Source: Balneolaceae bacterium (GTDB lineage: Bacteria > Bacteroidota > Rhodothermia > Balneolales > Cyclonatronaceae). From it: 39,554 bases of DNA. Made by a program: the position numbers and the translations under genes. The notes under the pieces are model-generated. The model searched no databases and was not told the origin of the DNA. It saw only the letters and a program-made list of their open reading frames with translations. The stretch is from assembly GCA_007694035.1 (NCBI GenBank), contig RECM01000181.1:1-39554 (forward strand). The letters run 5' to 3'. Every line of letters starts with the position of its first letter. The first letter of the stretch is position 1. Positions 9,229 to 19,900 of this stretch are shown one piece after another.

Positions 9229-11063
9229 GGCTTTGTATTATTTGGGATTTCAGATATTTCAGTGGGTTCAAGGGCTTCGGAACTGTCAATCACATTTTTC
9301 GACAGGTGCCGGTACCAGGTAAAGTAGAGGGTCACGCTAAGCACTACCAATACGACCGATGCATAGCCGAAATAGTGCCATTGCTTGGTCACAAACAACA
9401 TGGGGGTTATGCCCATGAAGAGCATCCACGGCACGGCCACAAATGTGGAGAAGATGTCGCGGCGGTTTTCTTCGTTAACCGCTTTCATGTCAATTTCGGG
9501 GATGTTATCGCGGATGCGACCCCAGAAGCCGAACGGACGGGTCTTCTTGTAGAATTTCTTCAGGTTTTCGTCGTCGGTGGCCGGGAACATAAGCGCTATG
9601 ATGATGCAGGCGGCAAAGGTGATGGCGGCCGTGATGAAGAACATGTACATTTCGGGCAACCCGTCGATCACAAAACGCAGTACGATGGCCACGGTCATGC
9701 CCACAAAGGTACCACCGGCGTACCCGTAGCCGTTAAACCTCCACCAGTACCACCGAACAAACTGGGGTACGATCAGCCCGACACCGAAACCCATGGTCAG
9801 GAACCCCCACACGTCGTTCAGGCTCCGGAACATATACGTAGACATGAGGCCCAGTATCACGATCGCAATGGAGGACATACGGCTCTGCCAGATGAGCTGT
9901 TTCCTGTCGGCATCCGGCCTGAGAAAACGCTGGTAGATGTCATTCACCCAGTACGCCGCGCCCGAGTTCACAATGGCCACATAGGTCGACATGGCCGCAG
10001 CCATCAGCCCGGCAACCAGAATGCCTTTGATGCCCGCCGGGAAAAGCTCCATCAGTACCGTTGGGAGTACCACTTCCGGGTTTTCAATCACCTTCCCGCT
10101 TGCACTGTACGATATGCCGAGTATCGCGATGCACATCACGAATGGCCAGCGGAAAGAGAGGAGTGAAATCCAGAACACGCTGAGCAGGCCGACTTCGCGT
10201 TCGTTTTTTGCCGCGTAAAAACGCTGCACCATATAACCGCCCGATCCGCACATTCCGTCGATGGTGGAGCGCAGCAAATAGAACATGGTGGCGAGTCCAA
10301 TCAGGTTATACTGGCTGTATTCGCCGGGAATGTTCATCTCCCAGCGCGGAATAAAATTGGTCCAGTCCGACAGTTTGTGCGTAATCTGCGTAAACGTTCC
10401 GTCGGTTAGCGGCACCGATACGATGAATTCCTCAGGCAGTGTAATGTTCACCATCACATTGATCACCACATAGATAATCACGAAAAGGATGAGCACTCCC
10501 TGGAATACCTCCGTATAGACCACGCCATACAGACCACTCAGGGCCGCGTAAAAAGCGCATAAGGAAACCATCAGGATCGCGGCCACATCTTTGGGGATTC
10601 CGAGCAGTTCACTCAGGAAAATTCCCGCACCGGCAATGAAGTAGGAAATGGCCCAGACAGCGAAGGTGAGTTGGGCGATCGCGGCCAGAACCCTTGCCGC
10701 CTGCCCCTGTTTGCCGTTTCCAAAGCGGAATTCCATCCATTCGGCCAGGGTCATCACCTCGGCCCGGCGGTTCCACTTGCCCATGAAAATCATGAAGAAG
10801 GCCAGTATCAGTACAACACCGCCGCGGATCTCAATAAAGAAACCCTGTACGCCAAGCGCGTAAATTAATGCGGCAATAATCATGGTACCCGACACATCCA
10901 TGTTCGACGCCATGCCCGAAGCGCCGAGCGCCCACCACGGCAGGTTTTTATCGCCAAGGAAAAAACTTTCGGTACTCCGCGAAGCACGGTGCTGCAGATA
11001 CAGACCCATTATGATCAGTATGAGCAGATACACCACTACAATCGCATAATCAATAATTGCCAA
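9225..11063 (-). CDS. Sodium:solute symporter (SSS family)
   Basis: A 612-residue inner-membrane carrier of the SSS family (PF00474), which couples Na+ entry to uptake of sugars, sialic acid, amino acids or similar solutes. Visible features are the first helix (MAIIDYAIVVVYLLILI), the motif SRSTESFFLGDKNLPWW, SGMASNMDVSGT after helix 1, ALSGLYGVVYTEVFQG in the middle, and about 13-14 hydrophobic segments; SSS proteins usually have 13-15. The start codon is TTG (11061-11063): no ATG or GTG lies in frame between it and an upstream stop, and a GGGGG tract sits just ahead. It overlaps the next gene by 4 bp (ATGA) and follows the T9SS GHL10 gene by 137 bp. Next to glycosidase-like genes it is most likely a sugar importer. 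Confidence 0.93.
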   Translation of the reverse strand: MAIIDYAIVVVYLLILIIMGLYLQHRASRSTESFFLGDKNLPWWALGASGMASNMDVSGTMIIAALIYALGVQGFFIEIRGGVVLILAFFMIFMGKWNRRAEVMTLAEWMEFRFGNGKQGQAARVLAAIAQLTFAVWAISYFIAGAGIFLSELLGIPKDVAAILMVSLCAFYAALSGLYGVVYTEVFQGVLILFVIIYVVINVMVNITLPEEFIVSVPLTDGTFTQITHKLSDWTNFIPRWEMNIPGEYSQYNLIGLATMFYLLRSTIDGMCGSGGYMVQRFYAAKNEREVGLLSVFWISLLSFRWPFVMCIAILGISYSASGKVIENPEVVLPTVLMELFPAGIKGILVAGLMAAAMSTYVAIVNSGAAYWVNDIYQRFLRPDADRKQLIWQSRMSSIAIVILGLMSTYMFRSLNDVWGFLTMGFGVGLIVPQFVRWYWWRFNGYGYAGGTFVGMTVAIVLRFVIDGLPEMYMFFITAAITFAACIIIALMFPATDDENLKKFYKKTRPFGFWGRIRDNIPEIDMKAVNEENRRDIFSTFVAVPWMLFMGITPMLFVTKQWHYFGYASVVLVVLSVTLYFTWYRHLSKNVIDSSEALEPTEISEIPNNTKP

Positions 11064-11200
11064 GCGGCCCCCGCAGTTTTTGGTTGGATGTTGTTGGTTT
11101 CACTTACTCCATCATAATCGTTATTCCGAACAGTAACCTTGAGTAAAATCCGGCCGGAATTCACACTTCCGGGCCTGCATTAATACCATCGCCGTTGCCA

Positions 11201-13189
11201 TTATTTCACCAGCAGCATGGCCCGCGACGTACTTATTCCATTGGCCTCAAGGCGGTATATGTACATACCACTGGCCAGCGAAGAAGCGTCGAACTGCACC
11301 GTATGTGTTCCGGCCGCTGCCATGTCGCCATCTCTCAGCACCGCCACCCTCCTGCCCATCACATCATACACTTTCAGAGAAACGGTAGCCGGTCCGGCCA
11401 GATCAAAACGGATACTGGTGGCCGGATTGAACGGGTTTGGGTAGTTCTGATGCAGATAGACCTCAGAGGGCGTCTCCTGCCGCGTTTCCTCACCCATGAA
11501 CGTTGCCAGGCTGACCGGTATCTCCACATCGGGAGACAGCTTCCGGTCGAGCACAAGCATTACGGCATCAATCAGCACTGTATTCCCGTCCTCCACATCG
11601 TTGGAGCTCAGATAGACAACCGGCTTTGTACCCTGCGTGAGTTGGGTATTGCCGATCTCCATCCATCCCCTGTTGCGCGCAACCTGCTGGTTGATCACCG
11701 TCCAGGTGGTGTCGGTGCCCTCATCGTTCAGCACTCCAAAGCGGGCGCCTGAGGTAGCCGTAAAATTGGATCTGTAGGGTATGTAGGCATATACGCGGTA
11801 GTGGGCGTCCCACTGCACATTAAAATTCCAGGTAACGGCCGCGCCGGATCCGGCCGCAGTACCCAGCGAGTTACCCCGGTAGCCCTCAGGCGTGATCTGG
11901 CCATTTATAAAGGCCTGCCATGAACCGGTGCGCACTGCCCCGGCATCGGTTTCATTCACAACGGCCGCCGACGGCCTGCGCAGGCTTTTGTTGCGGTTGG
12001 GCATGATGGCGGGAATATCATACCAGTACTTTTTGAGGGTATCGGCAAGGAACCCGTTCTTTTCCCACATCCCCTCGTAGAAAAAAAAGACCTCGCCGGG
12101 CAGGTTGAATTCCCTGTTATACGCCACCATCTCTCTCACTACATTGGGCGGAACATTCTCATTTCCAACACGGATGAGCATTCCGGGCGCCAGAATGTGC
12201 CGGTAATTCCCCGCATAGGAGCCGGGCCCGGTGGTATTCGGGCCTACCGTATTCCTGACCAGCTGCTGATAATTACTCAACGTTCGAACAGGAGGATACA
12301 GCTGGGGATGTACAAAATCGAGGATTTCACGTTCGAGCCACATCACGGTATGCTGCAGATAGTTGTCGCGCCCCCACGGGTACTGGCTGGGCGACATCGA
12401 CACGGTAAGCTTCGGATCATAGTCCTTAACGGTGTTGTAGAGGTCCTCAAGGTAATCGGCCAGCTTTTCAGACCGCCATACGATCCAGTCACCGTCGAGC
12501 CTGAATGACGGCGGTTCGGCACCATTATGCTCCGACTTGTACAATTCCACCGTGTATTCATCATAGCCGCCCTCAACCGGCATGGCCGGCAGGCGGTCGT
12601 CGCCCTGAATACCGTCGATATCGTAATTTTCGACCACTTCCATGATGAGTGAGGTCATGAACTCCTGCACCTCGGGGTGGATGCCGTTCATCCAGTCGAA
12701 ACCGTTCCGCACTACCAGTTCCCCGGCGGAATTTGTCGCTTTCCAGTGGGGGTACTGCTGAATGATGTGACCGCCGTTCTGGCCGAATGATGTTGCAAAA
12801 CCAAATTCGAACCAGGGTATTACCTCCATTCCAACACGATGGGCCTCGGTGATAATTTCACGCAGCGGATCGCGCCCCTGCAGGCGGAACAGGTCGTCCT
12901 GACGGTACGTGGTACCGAAGTAGTCTTCCATCACCTGCGATGGATGCAGCGTTACACCCTTGTTCCACACCACCGGAAAAACAACATTGATTCCGTTTCC
13001 GGCCAGATAATCCATGGCGGCTGCCAGCTTCTCCTTGCTGAACATCACATCGCTGGCAACGTTGGTAATCCAGACACCCCGGATCTCCTCCACATACTGC
13101 GTATCCTGCTGCGCTCCGGCGTACAGCGGAGTCAGAATAAACAGTAAAAATGCTGCATAAACCTTGATTTTATTGATTATACGTTTCAT
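11201..13189 (-). CDS. T9SS-exported GHL10 (DUF187-type) glycoside hydrolase-like protein
   Basis: A 662-residue secreted protein. The signal peptide (MKRIINKIKVYAAFLLFILTP) ends near AGAQ. Residues about 35-390 form a TIM barrel of the 'glycosyl hydrolase-like 10' family (PF02638): EIRGVWITNV at the first strand, WNKG, VIPWFEFGF, HPEVQEFM and DIDGIQGDDRLPAMP at the central strands. A beta-sandwich at about 420-560 resembles the golvesin/XLY carbohydrate-binding-like domain (ending in VLIDAVMLVLD). The protein ends with a T9SS sorting domain (NYPNPFNP ... AMLLVK). It lies 8 bp after its paralogue. Family members are predicted to cleave glycans; the substrate is unknown. The ATG at 13187-13189 fits the signal peptide. 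Confidence 0.9.
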   Translation of the reverse strand: MKRIINKIKVYAAFLLFILTPLYAGAQQDTQYVEEIRGVWITNVASDVMFSKEKLAAAMDYLAGNGINVVFPVVWNKGVTLHPSQVMEDYFGTTYRQDDLFRLQGRDPLREIITEAHRVGMEVIPWFEFGFATSFGQNGGHIIQQYPHWKATNSAGELVVRNGFDWMNGIHPEVQEFMTSLIMEVVENYDIDGIQGDDRLPAMPVEGGYDEYTVELYKSEHNGAEPPSFRLDGDWIVWRSEKLADYLEDLYNTVKDYDPKLTVSMSPSQYPWGRDNYLQHTVMWLEREILDFVHPQLYPPVRTLSNYQQLVRNTVGPNTTGPGSYAGNYRHILAPGMLIRVGNENVPPNVVREMVAYNREFNLPGEVFFFYEGMWEKNGFLADTLKKYWYDIPAIMPNRNKSLRRPSAAVVNETDAGAVRTGSWQAFINGQITPEGYRGNSLGTAAGSGAAVTWNFNVQWDAHYRVYAYIPYRSNFTATSGARFGVLNDEGTDTTWTVINQQVARNRGWMEIGNTQLTQGTKPVVYLSSNDVEDGNTVLIDAVMLVLDRKLSPDVEIPVSLATFMGEETRQETPSEVYLHQNYPNPFNPATSIRFDLAGPATVSLKVYDVMGRRVAVLRDGDMAAAGTHTVQFDASSLASGMYIYRLEANGISTSRAMLLVK

Positions 13190-13197
13190 TAAATAGA

Positions 13198-14808
13198 CTA
13201 TTTGATAGCTTTATGATTCTGCAACAGCATCACTGCATCAGCAATCAGGTTTCTGTTTCCACTCATGGTGATGGTTACCTCTCCGGGTTCCCGCAAATCG
13301 AGCCTGCTTACACGGATCCAGCCGCCGGTTTGTTCATATTCAAAATCGGGGCGGAAGCTGAGCACACCAGAGGCCCTTTTTACCCTGATCTCCGGTATAC
13401 TCTCTATGCCCGAACCGAACGGATAGTGGATATACAGATCGTAGAATCCCCCCCGGTCAACAGTCAGGTTGAAGGTGGCTTTCAGGGAATCGGTCAGCCC
13501 GGTGTAATAGTTCCCCGCGAATGCGCCGGTATCCTCTGTGCTGGCCCAGCCGCCGGCCGGTTCCAGCATGGCAGGATCAACAACGGCAACCGGTGCCGGG
13601 GTTATCCTTATCCTGCCGCGGCGGTGTGGCTGCCCGGCCGGCTCAGAATAGACATATTTAAACAGGGTATCGGCGAGATACTCATTTGAGGCGCCGAGAC
13701 CTTCATAAAAGAAATAGACCTCGCCATGAAGGCCGAGCTCACGGTTATGATCTGTTGCCCTGAGCACATATTCGGGGCCGTTGTACCTTGGCCCTGCCTT
13801 GATCAGAATCCCCGGTGCAATCACCACGTCGTGTTCGGGGATGTACCGGTTGCCGGATTCGTCTGTTGCAAGGCCCGCATACCAGGCCATGGTATCGGCG
13901 GTAGAGATGTACCGTTCTATCTCATACCGGTAATTCTGTGGATGCAGCAGATCGACCTGCCCGCGCCTGATCCACGCCGGCCAGTCCTGCAGGTATTCGT
14001 GAAGCGACCAGGGATAGATGCTCGGGGAGAGCGACACCATCAGCTCCGGATCCTGATTTTTTACCATGGTGTACAGCCGCCCGCCGAAGGATGTGAGCTT
14101 GTCGGCCTTCCACTGCAGAAACCGGGGCTCGCGCGGGTCGTCGGGTACCTGCCGGCCCGTTTCCCGTTCATAAAGGGCCCGTGTGTAATCGCTGTAGCCG
14201 CCCTCGGCCGGCATGGCAGGCAGGCGGTCGTCGCCCTGAATGCCGTCGATATCGTAATTGGTGATGACCTCACGGATCAGCGCCAGCATGAAATCCTGTA
14301 CCTCCGGATTGAGCGCGTTCATCCACTCAAATCCGTTTTTGGCCAGCAGATCGCCGTTCACATCGCGGGCGGCCCAGTGCGGATACCGCTGCAGGATATA
14401 CCCCCCGCTGTCCTGGTAGGAACTTGAAAAACCGAATTCAAACCAGGGCATAACTTCCATGCCCACACGCCGGGCCTCAACGATCAGCTCCTGCAACGGA
14501 TCACGTCCGTTGGCGAAAACCGTGTCGATTCGGAACGCCTCACCGAAGTATTCGGCCATCACATCGCTGGGGTACAAGGTGAGTCCTTTGTTCCAGACAA
14601 CCGGGAAAACCATATTGAATCCTCTCCCGGCAAGATAATCCATGGCTTCGGCAATGGCCTGCTTGCTGAAAAGAACGTCGCTGTCCACATTGGTAATCCA
14701 GACGCCCCGGATCTCATCGCCGGCCGCAGCGCCGGCTTTCCGGTCTTCGGCCGGTGAACAACCCGAAAGTAGTACGGCTGCCAATAAAAGTGCTGTTACT
14801 GTTTTCAA
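13198..14808 (-). CDS. GHL10 (DUF187-type) glycoside hydrolase-like lipoprotein
   Basis: A 536-residue paralogue of the downstream gene, with the same barrel motifs (EIRGVWITNV, WNKGLTLYPSDVM, MPWFEFGF, NPEVQDFM, DIDGIQGDDRLPAMP) and the same golvesin-like C-terminal sandwich ending in LIADAVMLLQ. It differs in export. The N-terminus MKTVTALLLAAVLLSGC carries a lipobox with Cys17, and there is no T9SS sorting domain. The start is TTG (14806-14808), five bases after the regulator's TGA; GAGGAAA directly precedes it and no ATG fits the signal. The likely location is an outer or inner membrane anchor facing the periplasm or surface. The pair looks like one enzyme kept in two cell locations. Confidence 0.9.
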   Translation of the reverse strand: MKTVTALLLAAVLLSGCSPAEDRKAGAAAGDEIRGVWITNVDSDVLFSKQAIAEAMDYLAGRGFNMVFPVVWNKGLTLYPSDVMAEYFGEAFRIDTVFANGRDPLQELIVEARRVGMEVMPWFEFGFSSSYQDSGGYILQRYPHWAARDVNGDLLAKNGFEWMNALNPEVQDFMLALIREVITNYDIDGIQGDDRLPAMPAEGGYSDYTRALYERETGRQVPDDPREPRFLQWKADKLTSFGGRLYTMVKNQDPELMVSLSPSIYPWSLHEYLQDWPAWIRRGQVDLLHPQNYRYEIERYISTADTMAWYAGLATDESGNRYIPEHDVVIAPGILIKAGPRYNGPEYVLRATDHNRELGLHGEVYFFYEGLGASNEYLADTLFKYVYSEPAGQPHRRGRIRITPAPVAVVDPAMLEPAGGWASTEDTGAFAGNYYTGLTDSLKATFNLTVDRGGFYDLYIHYPFGSGIESIPEIRVKRASGVLSFRPDFEYEQTGGWIRVSRLDLREPGEVTITMSGNRNLIADAVMLLQNHKAIK

Positions 14809-14813
14809 TTTCC

Positions 14814-15926
14814 TCAGGCCGACTGGCGTTTTATCAGTTTGGGTTCCAGCAGAATCCGCTCGGAGTTCCAGCCTGCATCTGTATTCATCATTTCAACGAG
14901 CAGTTTCATTGCTTTTTCACCGATCAGTTTCCTGGGCACATTGATGGTTGTAAGCGGCACCCTGGCTTCTGAACAGCGGTCGATATTGTCAAAACCGACC
15001 ACGGCTATATCCTCGGGCATTGCCAGCCCCCGCTCAAGAACAGCTTTCTGAAAGCCCATGGCAATAAGATCGTTGAACATGAAAAAACCCTGCAGGCCGA
15101 GACCTTTCAGGTCGAGGGTTTTGCCGATCTTGTAACCCTCGTCGAATGCGGTTACTTCTGTACCGAAAGAATAGCGCAGTATCAGGCAGTCTTCATCCAC
15201 GTTCACCCCGGCGTCCCTGAGGGCATCTACAAATCCTTTCAGCCGCATGTCGTCGGTGCGGTATCCGGTTTCCCCGACCACCACACAGAATTTTTTCAGC
15301 TTGCGTGCCAGCAGCTGGCCAGCAGCGAGCCGGGCGCCTTCATAGTTGTCTACATCCACACTGTAGCCGGGATTGTCGTACACATCGTGGAGCATCACAT
15401 ACGGGAAATTTAATTCCACCAGCCTGTTGAATGTGGCGATGCCGAACAGCGATTTCCGTCTTGTGGTGGCCAGAATGCCCCTTGTCTGTTCGACCAGTGT
15501 TTTGAAAACCGATTCTTCATGATGGAAATCATCAAGCGATACGGTCAGCAAAAACTGCTTTTTGAGCGTTTGGGCCGTATCCCTGAGCCCTTCATAGATA
15601 CCGGAGAAGTAGGGGCCGTCGATATCGCGGATCATCAGGCCTATCTGGTTGCCGGTTTCGGCGGACCGCCCGTTGCCGTTGCCGTTTTTAAGATTGGCAA
15701 ATGTGCCCTTCCCGACCCGTGCCACCACCATCTTCTCGTCGGTGAGAATCTGCATGGCTTTCTTGATGGTCGAAATGCTCACATTGTAGCTTTTGGCGAG
15801 CTGTTTGAAGTTCGGCATGCGGCCGTGCGAGCCGAATTCATACCGGTTTATACGCACCTTCAAATCATCGGCGACCTGCTCATACAGATTGGTGGCCGGA
15901 TCGTCGAGTTCTATGATTTTATCCAT
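14814..15926 (-). CDS. Transcription regulator, GntR DNA-binding domain fused to LacI-type sensor domain
   Basis: A 370-residue regulator. Residues about 10-78 are a GntR-type winged helix (LYEQVADDLKVRINRYEF, then the recognition region YNVSISTIKKAMQIL and the wing GKGTF). A short Asn/Gly-rich linker (NGNGNG) leads to a periplasmic-binding-like sensor of the LacI/GalR class (about 95-370), with VVVGETGYRTDD, AVVGFDNID and TTINVPRKLIGEKAM near the end. This layout is known from AraR of Bacillus, which responds to a sugar. It sits fourth in the operon, 3 bp after the PorV-like gene and 5 bp before the GHL10 lipoprotein, so it probably controls its own operon in response to a product sugar. A GntR-type operator was not identified. 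Confidence 0.93.
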   Translation of the reverse strand: MDKIIELDDPATNLYEQVADDLKVRINRYEFGSHGRMPNFKQLAKSYNVSISTIKKAMQILTDEKMVVARVGKGTFANLKNGNGNGRSAETGNQIGLMIRDIDGPYFSGIYEGLRDTAQTLKKQFLLTVSLDDFHHEESVFKTLVEQTRGILATTRRKSLFGIATFNRLVELNFPYVMLHDVYDNPGYSVDVDNYEGARLAAGQLLARKLKKFCVVVGETGYRTDDMRLKGFVDALRDAGVNVDEDCLILRYSFGTEVTAFDEGYKIGKTLDLKGLGLQGFFMFNDLIAMGFQKAVLERGLAMPEDIAVVGFDNIDRCSEARVPLTTINVPRKLIGEKAMKLLVEMMNTDAGWNSERILLEPKLIKRQSA

Positions 15927-15929
15927 TCG

Positions 15930-16934
15930 CTAAAATTTGACTGATACACCGAGAATATTGACACCACCGAGTACCCCCCGGTCTGAATAAGCATATTCGG
16001 CCTTGATCCGGTCAAGTACTTTCAGACCGAAACCGAGCCGTAAATTGCCTTCTGCATCATCCAAAAATAACTGCGTATACCCACCGCGTACAAAAAAGAA
16101 ATTATTAAAGCCATATTCGGCGCCTACATTCAGGTAACTGTCGTTATTGTTGGGGTAGAGTGCATCGGCGGTAATAATAACACTGTGATACTCAGTGTTG
16201 AGTGCAATGGCCGAAATACCGAGCCGGTACACCAGGGGCAGGTCCCATTTCCGAAGGGCCAGATTGGCCACAATACCGTCGTTGTTGCCGGTCGATCCGG
16301 GATCGAGATCTATTCTGCGGGCGGTATTGTCGCCCTGGAGCTGCATTTCCCCGCCGAAATTCAAAATACTGAAGCCCAGTTTCAGGAAATCGAAAGGGGT
16401 TACATATTGTATGCCAAGATCAAGCCCGATGGCCGACGCCTGCATCCTCCAGATGGTCGACTGTATATACTTGAATGTGCCGCCTACAGCGAACCGGTTG
16501 GTAAGCTGCCGGGCAAATGTGAGTCCCAGCATCATGTCCTGCACATTGAAATCCTCGCCGGTACCGTCAGGAAATGAAATATCGGTAACCTCCATGGTTC
16601 CTGAGTCGAAAATGTAGAGCTGTGCACCGATATAGCCGTAATCACCAGCCCGCATACCTACGGCGGCATAATTCAGGCTTGAACCGGCAATCCAGGATGT
16701 ATGGCTGAATATGGCCTCACCGCCCTGTATATTCGTGATCCCGGCAGGGTTCCAGTACAGGGCCGTTACATCGTTTGCCGAGGCTACATAGGCTTCGCCC
16801 ATACCCACACCGCGCGGGCCGACCCCGATTTCGAGGAACGGCACGGCCGTGGTTCCAACCTTGCTCTGTGCCAGCACCGTCGTTACAACGGGCAGGGTTA
16901 AAAGGATGATCAGGGTAGTTACAATAGTTCTCAT
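15930..16934 (-). CDS. PorV/PorQ-family outer-membrane protein
   Basis: A 334-residue beta-barrel protein. The signal peptide (MRTIVTTLIILLTLPVVTT) ends near LAQ. The family motif follows directly: FLEIGVGPRGVGMGEAYV, then DVTALYWNPAGI, then alternating polar/aromatic strands to a C-terminal Phe (ILGVSVKF), as in FadL-like barrels. PorV is the T9SS shuttle that carries cargo from the translocon to the surface attachment complex. The ribosome site GAGGGTAAA immediately precedes the ATG at 16932-16934. It lies 8 bp after a T9SS cargo gene and 3 bp before the regulator. Dedicated PorV-like genes beside cargo suggest a shuttle or barrel partner specific to the large secreted protein upstream; the general PorV is presumably elsewhere. 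Confidence 0.85.
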   Translation of the reverse strand: MRTIVTTLIILLTLPVVTTVLAQSKVGTTAVPFLEIGVGPRGVGMGEAYVASANDVTALYWNPAGITNIQGGEAIFSHTSWIAGSSLNYAAVGMRAGDYGYIGAQLYIFDSGTMEVTDISFPDGTGEDFNVQDMMLGLTFARQLTNRFAVGGTFKYIQSTIWRMQASAIGLDLGIQYVTPFDFLKLGFSILNFGGEMQLQGDNTARRIDLDPGSTGNNDGIVANLALRKWDLPLVYRLGISAIALNTEYHSVIITADALYPNNNDSYLNVGAEYGFNNFFFVRGGYTQLFLDDAEGNLRLGFGLKVLDRIKAEYAYSDRGVLGGVNILGVSVKF

Positions 16935-16942
16935 TTTACCCT

Positions 16943-19900
16943 CTAATTGATAATTGCAAATTTGCCCACTTTTTCACCGATTCCCTCGGCCTCCACATGA
17001 TAGAAGTAGAGCCCGAAGGCAGCCTCCAGATCGTCTTTTGTCCGCAGATTCCATACCGCAACTCCCATGTCGGTTTCAATCTGACGCACAAATACGCCGC
17101 TGGCCGTATAGATCCTGATTTTACTGCGGGCCGGCAGGTTTCTGAACTCAATGCGCCGCTCACCACGCCCCGAAAGAAATGGCCTGCTCTCCGTAATCGT
17201 GGCCGCAACATAGGGGTTCGGCACAACACGTATCTTGTCGAGCAGATCCTTGCCGGTCTCTCCGCTGGGCTGGGTCGACGACGTCCGGAACACAAACTTG
17301 TCGCGCTCGCTGAACGGTACCTCCGCTCTCAGTATAAATTTGTCGCCGGGCTGCGGTGGTATAACCTGCTCAGGCGGGAGCGTTGTACCGTCGGCCCGTG
17401 TAGGGGTAAGGAAACGGATCGTCCACGAGTAAGTATAGCGCGAATCGGTTGGCTGATTACGGAATACCAGGTTGATGCTGTTGGTGGTATCGATCACGCC
17501 GGGCGTGGTGCCCTGCGAATTAAAAATGAAATTCACATTCTCCTCCGATCCCTCCTCGTAAACCTTGAACCAGACCGGATCTTTTACGCGCCCGGTAGTG
17601 GTCCTGAAGGATGAGTCAACAGGTTCGCCGGTCGGGTCAAATACTTCGATCACCACATTTATGGGCCAGATTATCGGGGGATCGTATGGGAACAACTCTA
17701 TTGATGTGCGCAGGTTGGTTTTACTGTCGCTGGTCCAACCCGAGGTTAATTGCGTGTTCGACAGGGTAGGCCGCCGGTTGTTGAATATGAGCACAAAACC
17801 CTCATCCAGCAGTTCATGTGTCCAGTTATTGCTGTACACATTGGCAAGCGTTCTGGGAACAGGCTCGCGGTCGATCAGGATATTTCCCTCGCTGTCGGTA
17901 AGACTGTAGGTCGACGTGGCATACTCGACCGATGTTTTGGTCTCCTCCTGCTCGAAGGTAAGCTCATAGGTGAGGTCTTTCAGCAGATCCTGCGCAACGG
18001 TAATGGCCTGAACCTGGCCGGTAGTATAGCCTTCGCTGCGCGTAATCCGGTTCTGGCTGTCGGTGTCTATCCTGCCCTCATCCACATCGGTTGGCTGTGT
18101 GTTCGGCCGGGCCGCCGCGGTGTTCGGATCAAACCGTGTGATCACACCGTTTTCGAGGGTGATGCTGGCCGGGGATTCGGACGGGGAAATGTTGAAGGAG
18201 TTTTCAATTTGGGAGATACCGCGTTCAAAAAAATCATCATAATAGCCATGATCGTAGGAAACGACCGCATAGTAGTATTCCCGCCCGTTGATCACATCCT
18301 CATCGATATAATAGTGGCGCAATCCGGTATCATTGCCCATATAATAGTGGATGCCGGTAGGTGCACCGATCTCCTCGCCAAGCTGCAGCGGGTGCGGCCC
18401 GGTAAGATCGTTAATGAGGTCATACTGGGCAATCGATACTTTAAAACGCGGTGTTCCCAGGGCATCGGTAATGTCTTTCGCATCGCGGAAACGGGGATCC
18501 GTTGCCTTGATCACCCGGTAACCCTCGAAGTCGAACCCGTAGATTGGGTCAAAAGAGAACTCGGCCACCTCGTCCCACACCAGTACTACCTTGCCATCGC
18601 CGGGAATGGCCTGCAGGCGTGGCGGCAATGGCGGACGGGCAAAGCGGTAGTCGGCGTCGTAAATCCTCTGGGCAACCTGGGCATTGCGGAACATCTCATT
18701 TTCATTGGCACCAAATACGAAGCAGGTCGAAAAACGCTCGGTCTGGCCGGGCTGAAGTTCGAACGGCCCTGACCCGAAAATCCAGTACTGGTTTACAGCC
18801 TGCTGCGGGATGTCGAAAAAGCCGGGCTGCATCCGGTTCCACATGCTCTCTTCATCACTGATCAGAACGGTGCCGAACAGGGGGGCAAAAAATGAAGTCA
18901 GGCCGATCTGGTCCGACTCCGCATTGTCGAGGCGTCCGAAATTCGGTTCGCCCTGGTCGGGTCTGCCGTTGCCTTCGGTCCCGTCGGGATCGGGCCCCGG
19001 CCAGTTCGGATCGAGCGGGCCAATGCCATCGGAACCCACATCGTCGGTTAACGGGTTCCAGTTGCAGTTCTCGTCGCCTTCCCAGCGGAACTGCGGATCG
19101 TCGTAGATACCGCATGGACCGAACACATATTCTCCCGCGGGGCTCTCCTGCGACTCGTCAATGAGTCCGTCGCCATCATTGTCGATACCGTCGGTGCTTA
19201 TACCGGGGCTCTGTAGGAACTTCCAGCCTATGTACCCCGGCGGGATTTCCCGGAACTGGTTCCACAGGCCCACACCGGTAGCCGACCATCCGTACACGAT
19301 ATTTTCCATCCTGTTAAACGCTGCGGCATCGTCGGTTGCGCCGGCACCCGACGGGTTCACGTCGGTATAACCGCCGAAAAAGATGGGATTGTCGTTCATA
19401 TTGAAACTGTAGGAGGTGGTACCGGTATTGGTTACCTCGTACAGCATAAACATGATATTGTTGGCAAGGGCCTGCGACCACTGGAACAGGCGCACGCTCA
19501 CCTGCATGCCCAGGCCCCGCTTGCTCGAGTCGTTCGCGTTTGGATAGAACTGAAACTTGCGGTTCCAGTAATCATCCATAACATAATAGGCTTCCTGGTC
19601 GGCATTGAACTGGTTCAGTCCGAAAAACCCGTTCCACTGCCCGTCCCAGCTGGCATCTTTGCCCGGCCAGGAATCAGGCCAGGTATTGGGGTCGAGCTGA
19701 TTGGCTATCCGCGGATTATCAATGGTCGGGTCGTAGTAGCCCGGTTTGGGGTGAAACTTCCATTCCACGCCGGTTTCAGGATCCTGAACATTGCTCTGCG
19801 AATCGCCGTACCCGTTGCTTACAATCACCTGCCGCCCGCCGTTTGGCATGTCAACCCTTGATGTAACCCATCCCGTCATCTCATGCAGGTGACCGTGACC

